Source: Gordius sp. MW1 (taxonomy: Eukaryota > Nematomorpha > Gordioida > Gordea > Gordiidae). Taken from it: DNA of 64,000 nt. The notes under the pieces were generated by a model. The model was not told the DNA's origin. It saw only the letters and a list, made by a program, of their open reading frames with translations, and did no database searches. Where the stretch lies: assembly GCA_964036665.1 (NCBI GenBank), contig OZ038526.1, positions 14,508,001-14,572,000 on the forward strand, given 5' to 3'. The position numbers and the translations under genes were made by a program. Shown in pieces: positions 37,134-49,600 of the stretch (within the stretch, counting starts at the first letter, position 1; every line of letters begins with the position of its first letter).

Positions 37134-40100
37134 TAAGCCAATTTGAGAATCCTATTATCCTCGATTGACTTCCGAAAAGAGGTTTTAAGCTGCGAGAACT
37201 ATCATTTTGACAAAAGACAACGTTTTATTGTTGCGATTAGTTTGTTGTATCGCAACGTGAGTGCTTAATTTTTGAAAACTGCTCTATGCGATCATGATTT
37301 CAAAGTAATAGTTTTTAGATTCTGATAAATTTTTACTTGGGATCATAGAAACCACGTCTGAAAACGACAACTTTCATCGGATGAATACGGTTCAAAGAAA
37401 AATATGTGAAAAATTTTGAGGCAAAAATATTTATTTTTTTCGATTCTATGTGAAAGAGCATGAAAAATATATAAAAGTAAGCCAATTTGAGAATCCTATT
37501 ATCCTCGATTGACTTCCGAAAAGAGGTTTTAAGCTGCGAGAACTATCATTTTGACAAAAGACAACGTTTTATTGTTGCGATTAGTTTGTTGTATCGCAAC
37601 GTGAGTGCTTAATTTTTGCAAACTGCTCTATGCGATCATGATTTCAAAGTAATTTTTTTTAGATTCTGATAAATTTTTACTTGGGATCATAGAAACCACG
37701 TCTGAAAACGACAACTTTCATCGGATGAATACGGTTCAAAGAGAAATATGTGAAAAATTTTGAGGCAAAAATATTTATTTTTTTCGATTCTATGTGAAAG
37801 AGCATGAAAAAATATATAAAAGTAAGCCAATTTGAGAATCCTATTATCCTCGATTGACTTCCGATAAGAGGTTTTAAGCTGCGAGAACTATCATTTTGAC
37901 AAAAGACAACGTTTTATTGTTTCGATTAGTTTGTTGTATCGCAACGTGAGTGCTTAATTTTTGAAAACTGCTCTATGCGATTATGTTTTCAAAGTAATAG
38001 TTTTCAGATCCTGATAAATTTTTACTTGGGATCATAGAAACCACGTCTGAAAACGACAACTTTCATCGGATGAATACGGTTCAAAGAAAAATATGTGAAA
38101 AATTTTGAGGTAAAAATATTTATTTTTTTCGATTCTATGTGAAAGAGCATGAAAAAAATATATAAAAGTAAGCCAATTTGAGAATCCTATTATCCTCGAT
38201 TGACTTCCGAAAAGAGGTTTTAAGCTGCGAGAACTATCATTTTGACAAAAGACAACGTTTTATTGTTGCGATTAGTTTGTTGTATCGCAACGTGAGTGCT
38301 TAATTTTTGAAAACTGCTCTATGCGATCATGATTTCAAAGTAATAGTTTTCAGATTCTGATAAATTTTTACTTGGGATCATAGAAACCACTGAAAACGAC
38401 AACTTTCATCGGATGAATACGGTTCAAAGAAAAATATTTGAAAAATTTTGAGGTAAAAATATTTATTTTTTTCGATTCTATGTGAAAGAGCATGAAAAAA
38501 TATATAAAAGTTCCAATTTGAGAATCCTATTATCCTCGATTGACTTCCGAAAAGAGGTTTTAAGCTGCGAGAACTATCATTTTGACAAAAGACAACGTTT
38601 TATTGTTGCGATTAGTTTGTTGTATCGCAACGTGAGTGCTTAATTTTTCAAAACTGCTCTATGCGATTATGATTTCAAAGTAATAGTTTTTAGATTCTGA
38701 TAAATTTTTACTTGGGATCATAGAAACCACGTCTGAAAACGACAACTTTCATCGGATGAATACGGTTCAAAGAAAAATATGTGAAGAATTTTGAGGTAAA
38801 AATATTTATTTTTTTTTCGATTCCATGTGAAAGAGCATGAAAAAATATATAAAAGTAAGCCAATTTGAGAATCCTATTATCCTCGATTGACTTCCGAAAA
38901 GAGGTTTTAAGCTGCGAGAACTATCATTTTGACAAAAGACAACGTTTTATTGTTGCGATTAGTTTGTTGTATCGCAACGTGAGTGCTTAATGTTTGAAAA
39001 CTGCTCTATGCAATCATGATTTCAAAGTAATAGTTTTTAGATTTTGATAAATTTTTACTTGGGATCATAGAAACCACGTCTGAAAACGACAACTTTCATC
39101 GGATGAATACGGTTCAAAGAAAAATATGTGAAAAATTTTGAGGCAAAAATATTTATTTTTTTCGATTCTATGTGAAAGAGCATGAAAAAATATATAAAAG
39201 TAAGCCAATTTGAGAATCCTATTATCCTCGATTGACTTCCGAAAAGAGGTTTTAAGCTGCGAGAACTATCATTTTGACAAAAGACAACGTTTTATTGTTG
39301 CGATTAGTTTGTTGTATCGCAACGTGAGTGCTTAATTTTTGAAAACTGCTCTATGCGATTATGTTTTCAAAGTAATAGTTTTCAGATCCTGATAAATTTT
39401 TACTTGGGATCATAGAAACCACGTCTGAAAACGACAACTTTCATCGGATGAATACGGTTCAAAGAAAAATATTTGAAAAATTTTGAGGTAAAAATATTTA
39501 TTTTTTTCGATTCTATGTGAAAGAGCATGAAAAAATATATAAAAGTGCCAATTTGAGAATCCTATTATCCTCGATTGACTTCCGAAAAGAGGTTTTAAGC
39601 TGCGAGAACTATCATTTTGACAAAAGACAACGTTTTATTGTTGCGATTAGTTTGTTGTATCGCAACGTGAGTGCTTAATTTTTGAAAACTGCTCTATGCG
39701 ATCATGATTTCAAAGTAATAGTTTTCAGATTCTGATAAATTTTTACTTGGGATCATAGAAACCACGTCTGAAAACGACAACTTCCATCGGATGAATACGG
39801 TTAAAAGAAAAATATGTGAAAAATTTTGAGGTAAAAATATTTATTTTTTTCGATTCTATGTGAAAGAGCATGAAAAAAATATATAAAAGTAAGCCAATTT
39901 GAGAATCCTATTATCCTCGATTGACTTCCGAAAAGAGGTTTTAAGCTGCGAGAACTATCATTTTGACAAAAGACAACGTTTTATTGTTGCGATTAGTTTG
40001 TTGTATCGCAACGTGAGTGCTTAATTTTTGAAAACTGCTCTATGCGATCATGATTTCAAAGTAATAGTTTTCAGATTCTGATAAATTTTTACTTGGGATC

Positions 40101-40399
40101 ATAGAAACCACGTCTAAAAACGACAACTTTCATCGGATGAATACGGTTCAAAGAAAAATATTTGAAAAATTTTGAGGTAAAAATATTTATTTTTTTCGAT
40201 TCTATGTGAAAGAGCATGAAAAAATATATAAAAGTGCCAATTTGAGAATCCTATTATCCTCGATTGACTTCCGATAAGAGGTTTTAAGCTGCGAGAACTA
40301 TCATTTTGACAAAAGACAACGTTTTATTGTTGCGATTAGTTTGTTGTATCGCAACGTGATTGCTTAATTTTTGAAAACTGCTCTATGCGATCATGATTT

Positions 40400-43300
40400 C
40401 AAAGTAATAGTTTTTAGATTCTGATAAATATTTGCTTGGGATCATAGAAACCACGTCTGAAAACGACAACTTCCATCGGATGAATACGGTTAAAAGAAAA
40501 CTATGTGAAAAATTTTGAGGTAAAAATATTTATTTTTTTCGATTCTATGTGAAAGAGCATGAAAAAATATATAAAAGTTTGAGAATCCTATTATCCTCGA
40601 TTGACTTCCGAAAAGAGGTTTTAAGCTGCGAGAACTATCATTTTGACAAAAGACAACGTTTTATTGTTGCGATTAGTTTGTTGTATCGCAACGTGAGTGC
40701 TTAATTTTTGAAAACTGCTCTATGCGATCATGATTTCAAAGTAATAGTTTTTAGATTCTGATAAATTTTTACTTTGGATCATAGAAACCACGTCTGAAAA
40801 CGACAACTTTCATCGGATGAATACGGTTCAAAGAAAAATATCTGAAAAATTTTGAGGCAAAAATATTTATTTTTTTCGATTCTATGTGAAAGAGCATGAA
40901 AAAATATATAAAAGTAAGCCAATTTGAGAATCCTATTATCCTCGATTGACTTCCGAAAAGAGGTTTTAAGCTGCGAGAACTATCATTTTGACAAAAGACA
41001 ACGTTTTATTGTTGCGATTAGTTTGTTGTATCGCAACGTGAGTGCTTAATTTTTGAAAACTGCTCTATGCGATTATGATTTCAAAGTAATAGTTTTTAGA
41101 TTCTGATAAATTTTTACTTGGGATCATAGACACCACGTCTGAAAACGACAACTTTCATCGGATGAATACGGTTCATAGAAAAATATGTGAAAAATTTTGA
41201 GGCAATAATATTTATTTTTTTTTGATTCTATGTGAAAGAGCATGAAAAAATATATAAAAGTAAGCCAATTTGAGAATCCTATTATCCTAGATTGACTTCC
41301 GAAAAGAGGTTTTAAGCTGCGAGAACTATCATTTTGACAAAAGACAACGTTTTATTGTTGCGATTAGTTTGTTGTATCGCAACGTGAGTGCTTAATTTTT
41401 GAAAACTGCTCTATGCGATTATGATTTCAAAGTAATAGTTTTTAGATTCTGATAAATTTTTACTTGGGATCATAGAAACCACGTCTGAAAACGACAACTT
41501 TCATCGGATGAATACGGTTCAAAGAAAAATATGTGAAAAATTTTGAGGGAAAAATATTTATTTTTTTTGATTCTATGTGAAAGAGCATGAAAAAATATAT
41601 AAAAGTAAGCCAATTTGAGAATCCTATTTTCCTCGATTGACTTCCGAAAAGAGGTTTTAAGCTGCGAGAACTATCATTTTGACAAAAGACAACGTTTTAT
41701 TGTTGCGATTAGTTTGTTGTATCGCAACGTGAGTGCTTAATTTTTGAAAACTGCTCTATGCGATTATGATTTCAAAGTAATAGTTTTTAGATTCTGATAA
41801 ATTTTTACTTGGGATCATAGAAACCACGTCTGAAAACGACAACTTTCATCGGATGAATACGGTTCAAAGAAAAATATGTGAAAAATTTTGAGGCAAAAAT
41901 ATTTATTTTTTTTGATTCTATGTGAAAGAGCATGAAAAAATATATAAAAGTAAGCCAATTTGAGAATCCTATTTTCCTCGATTGACTTCCGAAAAGAGGT
42001 TTTAAGCTGCGAGAACTATCATTTTGACAAAAGACAACGTTTTATTGTTGCGATTAGTTTGTTGTATCGCAACGTGACTGCTTATTTTTTGAAAACTGCT
42101 CTATGCGATCATGATTTCAAAGTAATAGTTTTTAGATTCTGATAAATTTTTACTTGGAATCATAGAAACCACGTCTGAAAACGACAACTTCCATCGGATG
42201 AATACGGTTAAAAGAAAACTATGTGAAAAATTTTGAGGTAAAAATATTTATTTTTTTCGATTCTATGTGAAAGAGCATGAAAAAATATATAAAAGTAAGC
42301 CAATTTGAGAATCCTATTATCCTCGATTGACTTCCGAAAAGAGGTTTTAAGCTGCGAGAACTATCATTTTGACAAAAGACAACGTTTTATTGTTGCGATT
42401 AGTTTGTTGTATCGCAACGTGATTGCTTAATTTTTGAAAACTGCTCTATGCGATCATGATTTCAAAGTAATAGTTTTTAGATTCTGATAAATATTTACTT
42501 GGGATCATAGAAACCACGTCTGAAAACGACAACTTTCATCGGATGAATCCGGTTAAAAGAAAAATATGTGAAAAATTTTGAGGTAAAAATATTTATTTTT
42601 TTCGATTCTATGTGAAAGAGCATAAAAAAATATATAAAAGTAAGCCAATTTGAGAATCTTATTATCCTCGATCGACTTCCGAAAAGAGGTTTTAAGCTGC
42701 GAGAACTATCATTTTGACAAAAGACAACGTTTTATTGTTGCGATTAGTTTGTTGTATCGCAACGTGAGTGCTTAATTTTTGAAAACTGCTCTATGCGATC
42801 ATGATTTCAAAGTAATAGTTTTTAGATTCTGATAAATTTTTACTTGGGATCATAGAAACCACGTCTGAAAACGACAACTTTCATCGGATGGATACGGTTC
42901 AAAGAAAAATATGTGAAGAATTTTGAGGAAAAAATATTTATTTTTTTCGATTCTATGTGAAAGAGCATGAAAAAATATATAAAAGTAAGCCAATTTGAGA
43001 ATCCTATTATCCTCGATTGACTTCCGAAAAAAGGTTTTAAGCTGCGAGAACTATCATTTTGACAAAAGACAACGTTTTATTGTTGCGATTAGTTTGTTGT
43101 ATCGCAACGTGAGTGCTTAATTTTTGAAAACTGCTCTATGCGATCATGATTTCAAAGTAATAGTTTTTAGATTCTGATAAATTTTTACTTGGGATCATAA
43201 AAACCACGTCTGAGAACGACAACTTTCATCGGATGAATACGGTTCAAAGAAAAATATGTGAAAAATTTTGAGGTAAAAATATTTATTTTTTTCGATTCTA

Positions 43301-46300
43301 TGTGAAAGAGCATAAAAAAATATATAAAAGTAAGCCAATTTGAGAATCCTATTATCCTCGATTGACTTCCGAAAAGAGGTTTTGAGCTGCGAGAACTATC
43401 ATTTTGACAAAAGACTACGTTTTATTGTTGCGATTAGTTTGTTGTATCGCAACGTGAGTGCTTAATTTTTGAAAACTGCTCTATGCGATCATGATTTCAA
43501 AGTAATAGTTTTTAAATTCTGATAAATTTTTACTTGGGATCATAGAAACCACGTCTGAAAACGACAACTTTCATCGGATGAATACGGTTCAAAGAAAAAT
43601 ATGTGAAAAATTTTGAGGTAAAAATATTTATTTTTTTCGATTCTATGTGAAAGAGCATAAAAAAATATATAAAAGTAAGCCAATTTGAGAATCCTATTAT
43701 CCTCGATTGACTTCCGAAAAGAGGTTTTAAGCTGCGAGAACTATCATTTTGACAAAAGACAACGTTTTATTGTTGCGATTAGTTTGTTGTATCGCAACGT
43801 GAGTGCTTAATTTTTGAAAACTGCTCTATGCGATCATGATTTCAAAGTAATAGTTTTTAGATTCTGATAAATTTTTACTTGGGATCATAGAAACCACGTC
43901 TGACGACAACTTTCATCGGATGAATACGGTTCAAAGAAAAATATGTGAAAAATTTTGAGGTAAAAATATTTCTTTTTTTCAATTCTATGTGAAAGAGCAT
44001 GAAAAAATATATAAAAATAAGCCAATTTGAGAATCCTATTATCCTCGATTGACTTCCGAAAAGAGGTTTTAAGCTGCGAGAACTATCATTTTGACAAAAG
44101 ACAACGTTTTATTGTTGCGATTAGTTTGTTGTATCGCAACGTGAGTGCTTAATTTTTGAAAACTGCTCTATGCGATCATGATTTCAAAGTAATAGTTTTT
44201 AGATTCTGATAAATTTTTACTTGGGATCATAGAAACCACGTCTGAAAACGACAACTTTCATCGGATGAATACGGTTCAAAGAAAAATATGTGAAAAATTT
44301 TGAGGTAAAATTTTTTATTTTTTGCGATTCTATGTGAAAGAGCATAAAAAAATATATAAAAATAAGCCAATTTGAGAATTCTATTATCCTCGATTGACTT
44401 CCGAAAAGAGGTTTTAAGCTGCGAGAACTATCATTTTGACAAAAGACAACGTTTTATTGTTGCGATTAGTTTGTTGTATCGCAACGTGAGTGCTTAATTT
44501 TTGAAAACTGCTCTATGCGATCATGATTTCAAAGTAATAGTTTTTAGATTCTGATAAATTTTTACTTGGGATCATAGAAACCACGTCTGAAAACGACAAC
44601 TTTCATCGGATGAATACGGTTCAAAGAAAAATATGTGAAATATTTTGAGGCAAAAATATTTATTTTTTTTGATTCTATGTGAAAGAGCATGAAAAAATAT
44701 ATAAAAGTAAGCCAATTTGAGAATCCTATTATTTTCGATTGACTTCCGAAAAGAGGTTTTAAGCTGCGAGAACTATCATTTTGACAAAAGACAACGTTTT
44801 ATTGTTGCGATTAGTTTGTTGTATCGCAACGTGAGTGCTTAATTTTTGAAAACTGCTCTATGCGATCATGATTTCAAAGTAATGGTTTTTAGATTCTGAT
44901 AAATTTTTACTTGGGATCATAGAAACCACGTCTGAAAACGACAACTTTCATCGGATGAATACGGTTCAAAGAAAAATATGTGAAAAATTTTGAGGTAAAA
45001 ATATTTATTTATTTTGATTCTATGTGAAAGAGCATGAAAAAATATATAAAACTAAGCCAATTTGAGAATACTATTATCCTCGATTGACTTCCGAAAAAAG
45101 GTTTTAAGCTGCGAGAACTATCATTTTGACAAAAGACAACGTTTTATTGTTGCGATTAGTTTGTTGTATCGCAACGTGAGTGCTTAATTTTTGAAAACTG
45201 CTCTATGCGATCATGATTTCAAAGTAATAGTTTTTAGATTCTGATAAATTTTTACTTGGGATCATAAAAACCACGTCTGAGAACGACAACTTTCATCGGA
45301 TGAATACGATTCAAAGAAAAATATGTGAAAAATTTTGAGGTAAAAATATTTATTTTTTTCGATTCTATGTGAAAGAGCATAAAAAAATATATAAAAGTAA
45401 GCCAATTTGAGAATCCTATTATCCTCGATTGACTTCCGAAAAGAGGTTTTAAGCTGCGAGAACTATCATTTTGACAAAAGACTACGTTTTATTGTTGCGA
45501 TTAGTTTGTTGTATCGCAACGTGAGTGCTTAATTTTTGAAAACTGCTCTATGCGATCATGATTTCAAAGTAATAGTTTTTAAATTCTGATAAATTTTTAC
45601 TTGGGATCATAGAAACCACGTCTGAAAACGACAACTTTCATCGGATGAATACGGTTCAAAGAAAAATATGTGAAATATTTTGAGGCAAAAATATTTATTT
45701 TTTTTGATTCTATGTGAAAGAGCATGAAAAAATATATAAAAGTAAGCCAATTTGAGAATCCTAATATCCTCGATTGACTTCCGAAAAGAGGTTTTAAGCT
45801 GCGAGAACTATCATTTTGACAAAAGACAACGTTTTATTGTTGCGATTAGTTTGTTGTATCGCAACGTGAGTGCTTAATTTTTGAAAACTGCTCTATGCGA
45901 TCATGATTTCAAAGTGATAGTTTTTAGATTCTGATAAATTTTTACTTGGGATCATAGAAACCACGTCTGAAAACGACAACTTTCATCGGATGAATACGGT
46001 TCAAAGAAAAATATGTGAAAAATTTTGAGGTAAAAATATTTATTTATTTTGATTCTATGTGAAAGAGCATGAAAAAATATATAAAACTAAGCCAATTTGA
46101 GAATCCTATTATCCTCGATCGACTTCCGAAAAGAGGTTTTAAGCTGCGAGAACTATCATTTTGACAAAAGACAACGTTTTATTGTTGCGATTAGTTTGTT
46201 GTATCGCAACGTGAGTGCTTAATTTTTGAAAACTGCTCTATGCGATCATGATTTCAAAGTAATAGTTTTTAAATTCTGATAAATTTTTACTTGGGATCAT

Positions 46301-46600
46301 AGAAACCACGTCTGAAAACGACAACTTTCATCGGATGAATACGGTTCAAAGAAAAATATGTGAAAATTTTTGAGGTAAAATTTTTTATTTTTTGCGATTC
46401 TATGTGAAAGAGCATAAAAAAATATATAAAAGTAAGCCAATTTGAGAATCCTATTATCCTCGATTGACTTCCGAAAAGAGGTTTTAAGCTGCGAGAACTA
46501 TCATTTTGACAAAAGACAACGTTTTATTGTTGCGATTAGTTTGTTGTATCGCAACGTGAGTGCTTAATTTTTGAAAACTGCTCTATGCGATCATGATTTC
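40400..46600. repeat. 18-monomer unit, copy 1 (about 6.2 kb)
   Basis: The segment from about 40,400 to 46,600 recurs directly downstream. Markers include AATATTTGCTTGGG (40,427), AAAAGTTTGAG (40,575), ACTTTGGATC (40,772), AATATCTGAAAAAT (40,838), GACACCACG (41,129), TTCATAGAAAA (41,173), GTGACTGC with CTTATTTTTT (42,075), GAATCCGG (42,546), GATCGACTTCC (42,670), GATGGATACG (42,888), TTTTGAGCTGC (43,381), GACTACG (43,415), TGACGACAAC (43,901), GAGAATTCTATT (44,374), ATTTTCGATT (44,732) and CTAATATCC (45,762). Its start lies between about 40,360 and 40,426, because GTGATTGC upstream is not shared. Confidence 0.9.
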
Positions 46601-49600
46601 AAAGTAATAGTTTTTAGATTCTGATAAATATTTGCTTGGGATCATAGAAACCACGTCTGAAAACGACAACTTCCATCGGATGAATACGGTTAAAAGAAAA
46701 CTATGTGAAAAATTTTGAGGTAAAAATATTTATTTTTTTCGATTCTATGTGAAAGAGCATGAAAAAATATATAAAAGTTTGAGAATCCTATTATCCTCGA
46801 TTGACTTCCGAAAAGAGGTTTGCGAGAACTATCATTTTGACAAAAGACAACGTTTTATTGTTGCGATTAGTTTGTTGTATCGCAACGTGAGTGCTTAATT
46901 TTTGAAAACTGCTCTATGCGATCATGATTTCAAAGTAATAGTTTTTAGATTCTGATAAATTTTTACTTTGGATCATAGAAACCACGTCTGAAAACGACAA
47001 CTTTCATCGGATGAATACGGTTCAAAGAAAAATATCTGAAAAATTTTGAGGCAAAAATATTTATTTTTTTCGATTCTATGTGAAAGAGCATGAAAAAATA
47101 TATAAAAGTAAGCCAATTTGAGAATCCTATTATCCTCGATTGACTTCCGAAAAGAGGTTTTAAGCTGCGAGAACTATCATTTTGACAAAAGACAACGTTT
47201 TATTGTTGCGATTAGTTTGTTGTATCGCAACGTGAGTGCTTAATTTTTGAAAACTGCTCTATGCGATTATGATTTCAAAGTAATAGTTTTTAGATTCTGA
47301 TAAATTTTTACTTGGGATCATAGACACCACGTCTGAAAACGACAACTTTCATCGGATGAATACGGTTCATAGAAAAATATGTGAAAAATTTTGAGGCAAT
47401 AATATTTATTTTTTTTTGATTCTATGTGAAAGAGCATGAAAAAATATATAAAAGTAAGCCAATTTGAGAATCCTATTATCCTAGATTGACTTCCGAAAAG
47501 AGGTTTTAAGCTGATAGAACTATCATTTTGACAAAAGACAACGTTTTATTGTTGCGATTAGTTTGTTGTATCGCAACGTGAGTGCTTAATTTTTGAAAAC
47601 TGCTCTATGCGATTATGATTTCAAAGTAATAGTTTTTAGATTCTGATAAATTTTTACTTGGGATCATAGAAACCACGTCTGAAAACGACAACTTTCATCG
47701 GATGAATACGGTTCAAAGAAAAATATGTGAAAAATTTTGAGGCAAAAATATTTATTTTTTTTGATTCTATGTGAAAGAGCATGAAAAAATATATAAAAGT
47801 AAGCCAATTTGAGAATCCTATTTTCCTCGATTGACTTCCGAAAAGAGGTTTTAAGCTGCGAGAACTATCATTTTGACAAAAGACAACGTTTTATTGTTGC
47901 GATTAGTTTGTTGTATCGCAACGTGAGTGCTTAATTTTTGAAAACTGCTCTATGCGATTATGATTTCAAAGTAATAGTTTTTAGATTCTGATAAATTTTT
48001 ACTTGGGATCATAGAAACCACGTCTGAAAACGACAACTTTCATCGGATGAATACGGTTCAAAGAAAAATATGTGAAAAATTTTGAGGCAAAAATATTTAT
48101 TTTTTTTGATTCTATGTGAAAGAGCATGAAAAAATATATAAAAGTAAGCCAATTTGAGAATCCTATTTTCCTCGATTGACTTCCGAAAAGAGGTTTTAAG
48201 CTGCGAGAACTATCATTTTGACAAAAGACAACGTTTTATTGTTGCGATTAGTTTGTTGTATCGCAACGTGACTGCTTATTTTTTGAAAACTGCTCTATGC
48301 GATCATGATTTCAAAGTAATAGTTTTTAGATTCTGATAAATTTTTACTTGGAATCATAGAAACCACGTCTGAAAACGACAACTTCCTTCGGATGAATACG
48401 GTTAAAAGAAAACTATGTGAAAAATTTTGAGGTAAAAATATTTATTTTTTTCGATTCTATGTGAAAGAGCATGAAAAAATATATAAAAGTAAGCCAATTT
48501 GAGAATCCTATTATCCTCGATTGACTTCCGAAAAGAGGTTTTAAGCTGCGAGAACTATCATTTTGACAAAAGACAACGTTTTATTGTTGCGATTAGTTTG
48601 TTGTATCGCAACGTGATTGCTTAATTTTTGAAAACTGCTCTATGCGATCATGATTTCAAAGTAATAGTTTTTAGATTCTGATAAATATTTACTTGGGATC
48701 ATAGAAACCACGTCTGAAAACGACAACTTTCATCGGATGAATCCGGTTAAAAGAAAAATATGTGAAAAATTTTGAGGTAAAAATATTTATTTTTTTCGAT
48801 TCTATGTGAAAGAGCATAAAAAAATATATAAAAGTAAGCCAATTTGAGAATCTTATTATCCTCGATCGACTTCCGAAAAGAGGTTTTAAGCTGCGAGAAC
48901 TATCATTTTGACAAAAGACAACGTTTTATTGTTGCGATTAGTTTGTTGTATCGCAACGTGAGTGCTTAATTTTTGAAAACTGCTCTATGCGATCATGATT
49001 TCAAAGTAATAGTTTTTAGATTCTGATAAATTTTTACTTGGGATCATAGAAACCACGTCTGAAAACGACAACTTTCATCGGATGGATACGGTTCAAAGAA
49101 AAATATGTGAAGAATTTTGAGGAAAAAATATTTATTTTTTTCGATTCTATGTGAAAGAGCATGAAAAAATATATAAAAGTAAGCCAATTTGAGAATCCTA
49201 TTATCCTCGATTGACTTCCGAAAAAAGGTTTTAAGCTGCGAGAACTATCATTTTGACAAAAGACAACGTTTTATTGTTGCGATTAGTTTGTTGTATCGCA
49301 ACGTGAGTGCTTAATTTTTGAAAACTGCTCTATGCGATCATGATTTCAAAGTAATAGTTTTTAGATTCTGATAAATTTTTACTTGGGATCATAAAAACCA
49401 CGTCTGAGAACGACAACTTTCATCGGATGAATACGGTTCAAAGAAAAATATGTGAAAAATTTTGAGGTAAAAATATTTATTTTTTTCGATTCTATGTGAA
49501 AGAGCATAAAAAAATATATAAAAGTAAGCCAATTTGAGAATCCTATTATCCTCGATTGACTTCCGAAAAGAGGTTTTGAGCTGCGAGAACTATCATTTTG

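Larger units (their letters stand above)
36849..37193. repeat. Representative 345-bp monomer
   Basis: This copy is close to the consensus and is used here to locate internal landmarks. In order it holds a conserved first part (monomer bases 1-75) with an 8-bp inverted repeat at 37-44 and 56-63, an ATCATGAT palindrome at 98-105, a mixed-composition middle (about 140-200), a variable AT-rich stretch (about 215-260) where most class-defining differences lie, a TATATAAAAG motif at 276-285, and a conserved tail ending TTTTAAGCTGC. Its one clear departure from the common form is GAGAAATATG instead of GAAAAATATG near 37,052. The length is close to twice 172 bp, so one monomer could hold two nucleosomes; that is inference. 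Confidence 0.9.
36849..40629. repeat. Eleven-monomer unit, copy 2 (3,781 bp)
   Basis: Direct tandem copy of 33,063-36,848, with every marker of copy 1 found about 3,786-3,790 bp further on: GAGAAATATG (37,052 and 37,742), ACCACTGAAAACG (38,388), AAGTTCCAATTTG (38,509), GCAATCATG (39,009), AAGTGCCAATTTG (39,542 and 40,233), CGTCTAAAAACG (40,112), AATATTTGCTTGGG (40,427). Near its end, at about 40,578, AAGCCAAT is deleted after AAAAGT. That deletion is then found again 6,200 bp downstream, which dates the 6.2-kb duplication after it. Confidence 0.9.

Noticed and set aside
36849..37193. Monomer built from two 172-bp halves
   Set aside because: Comparing the two halves by eye shows only short chance matches and no sustained similarity, so a dimeric origin is not supported.
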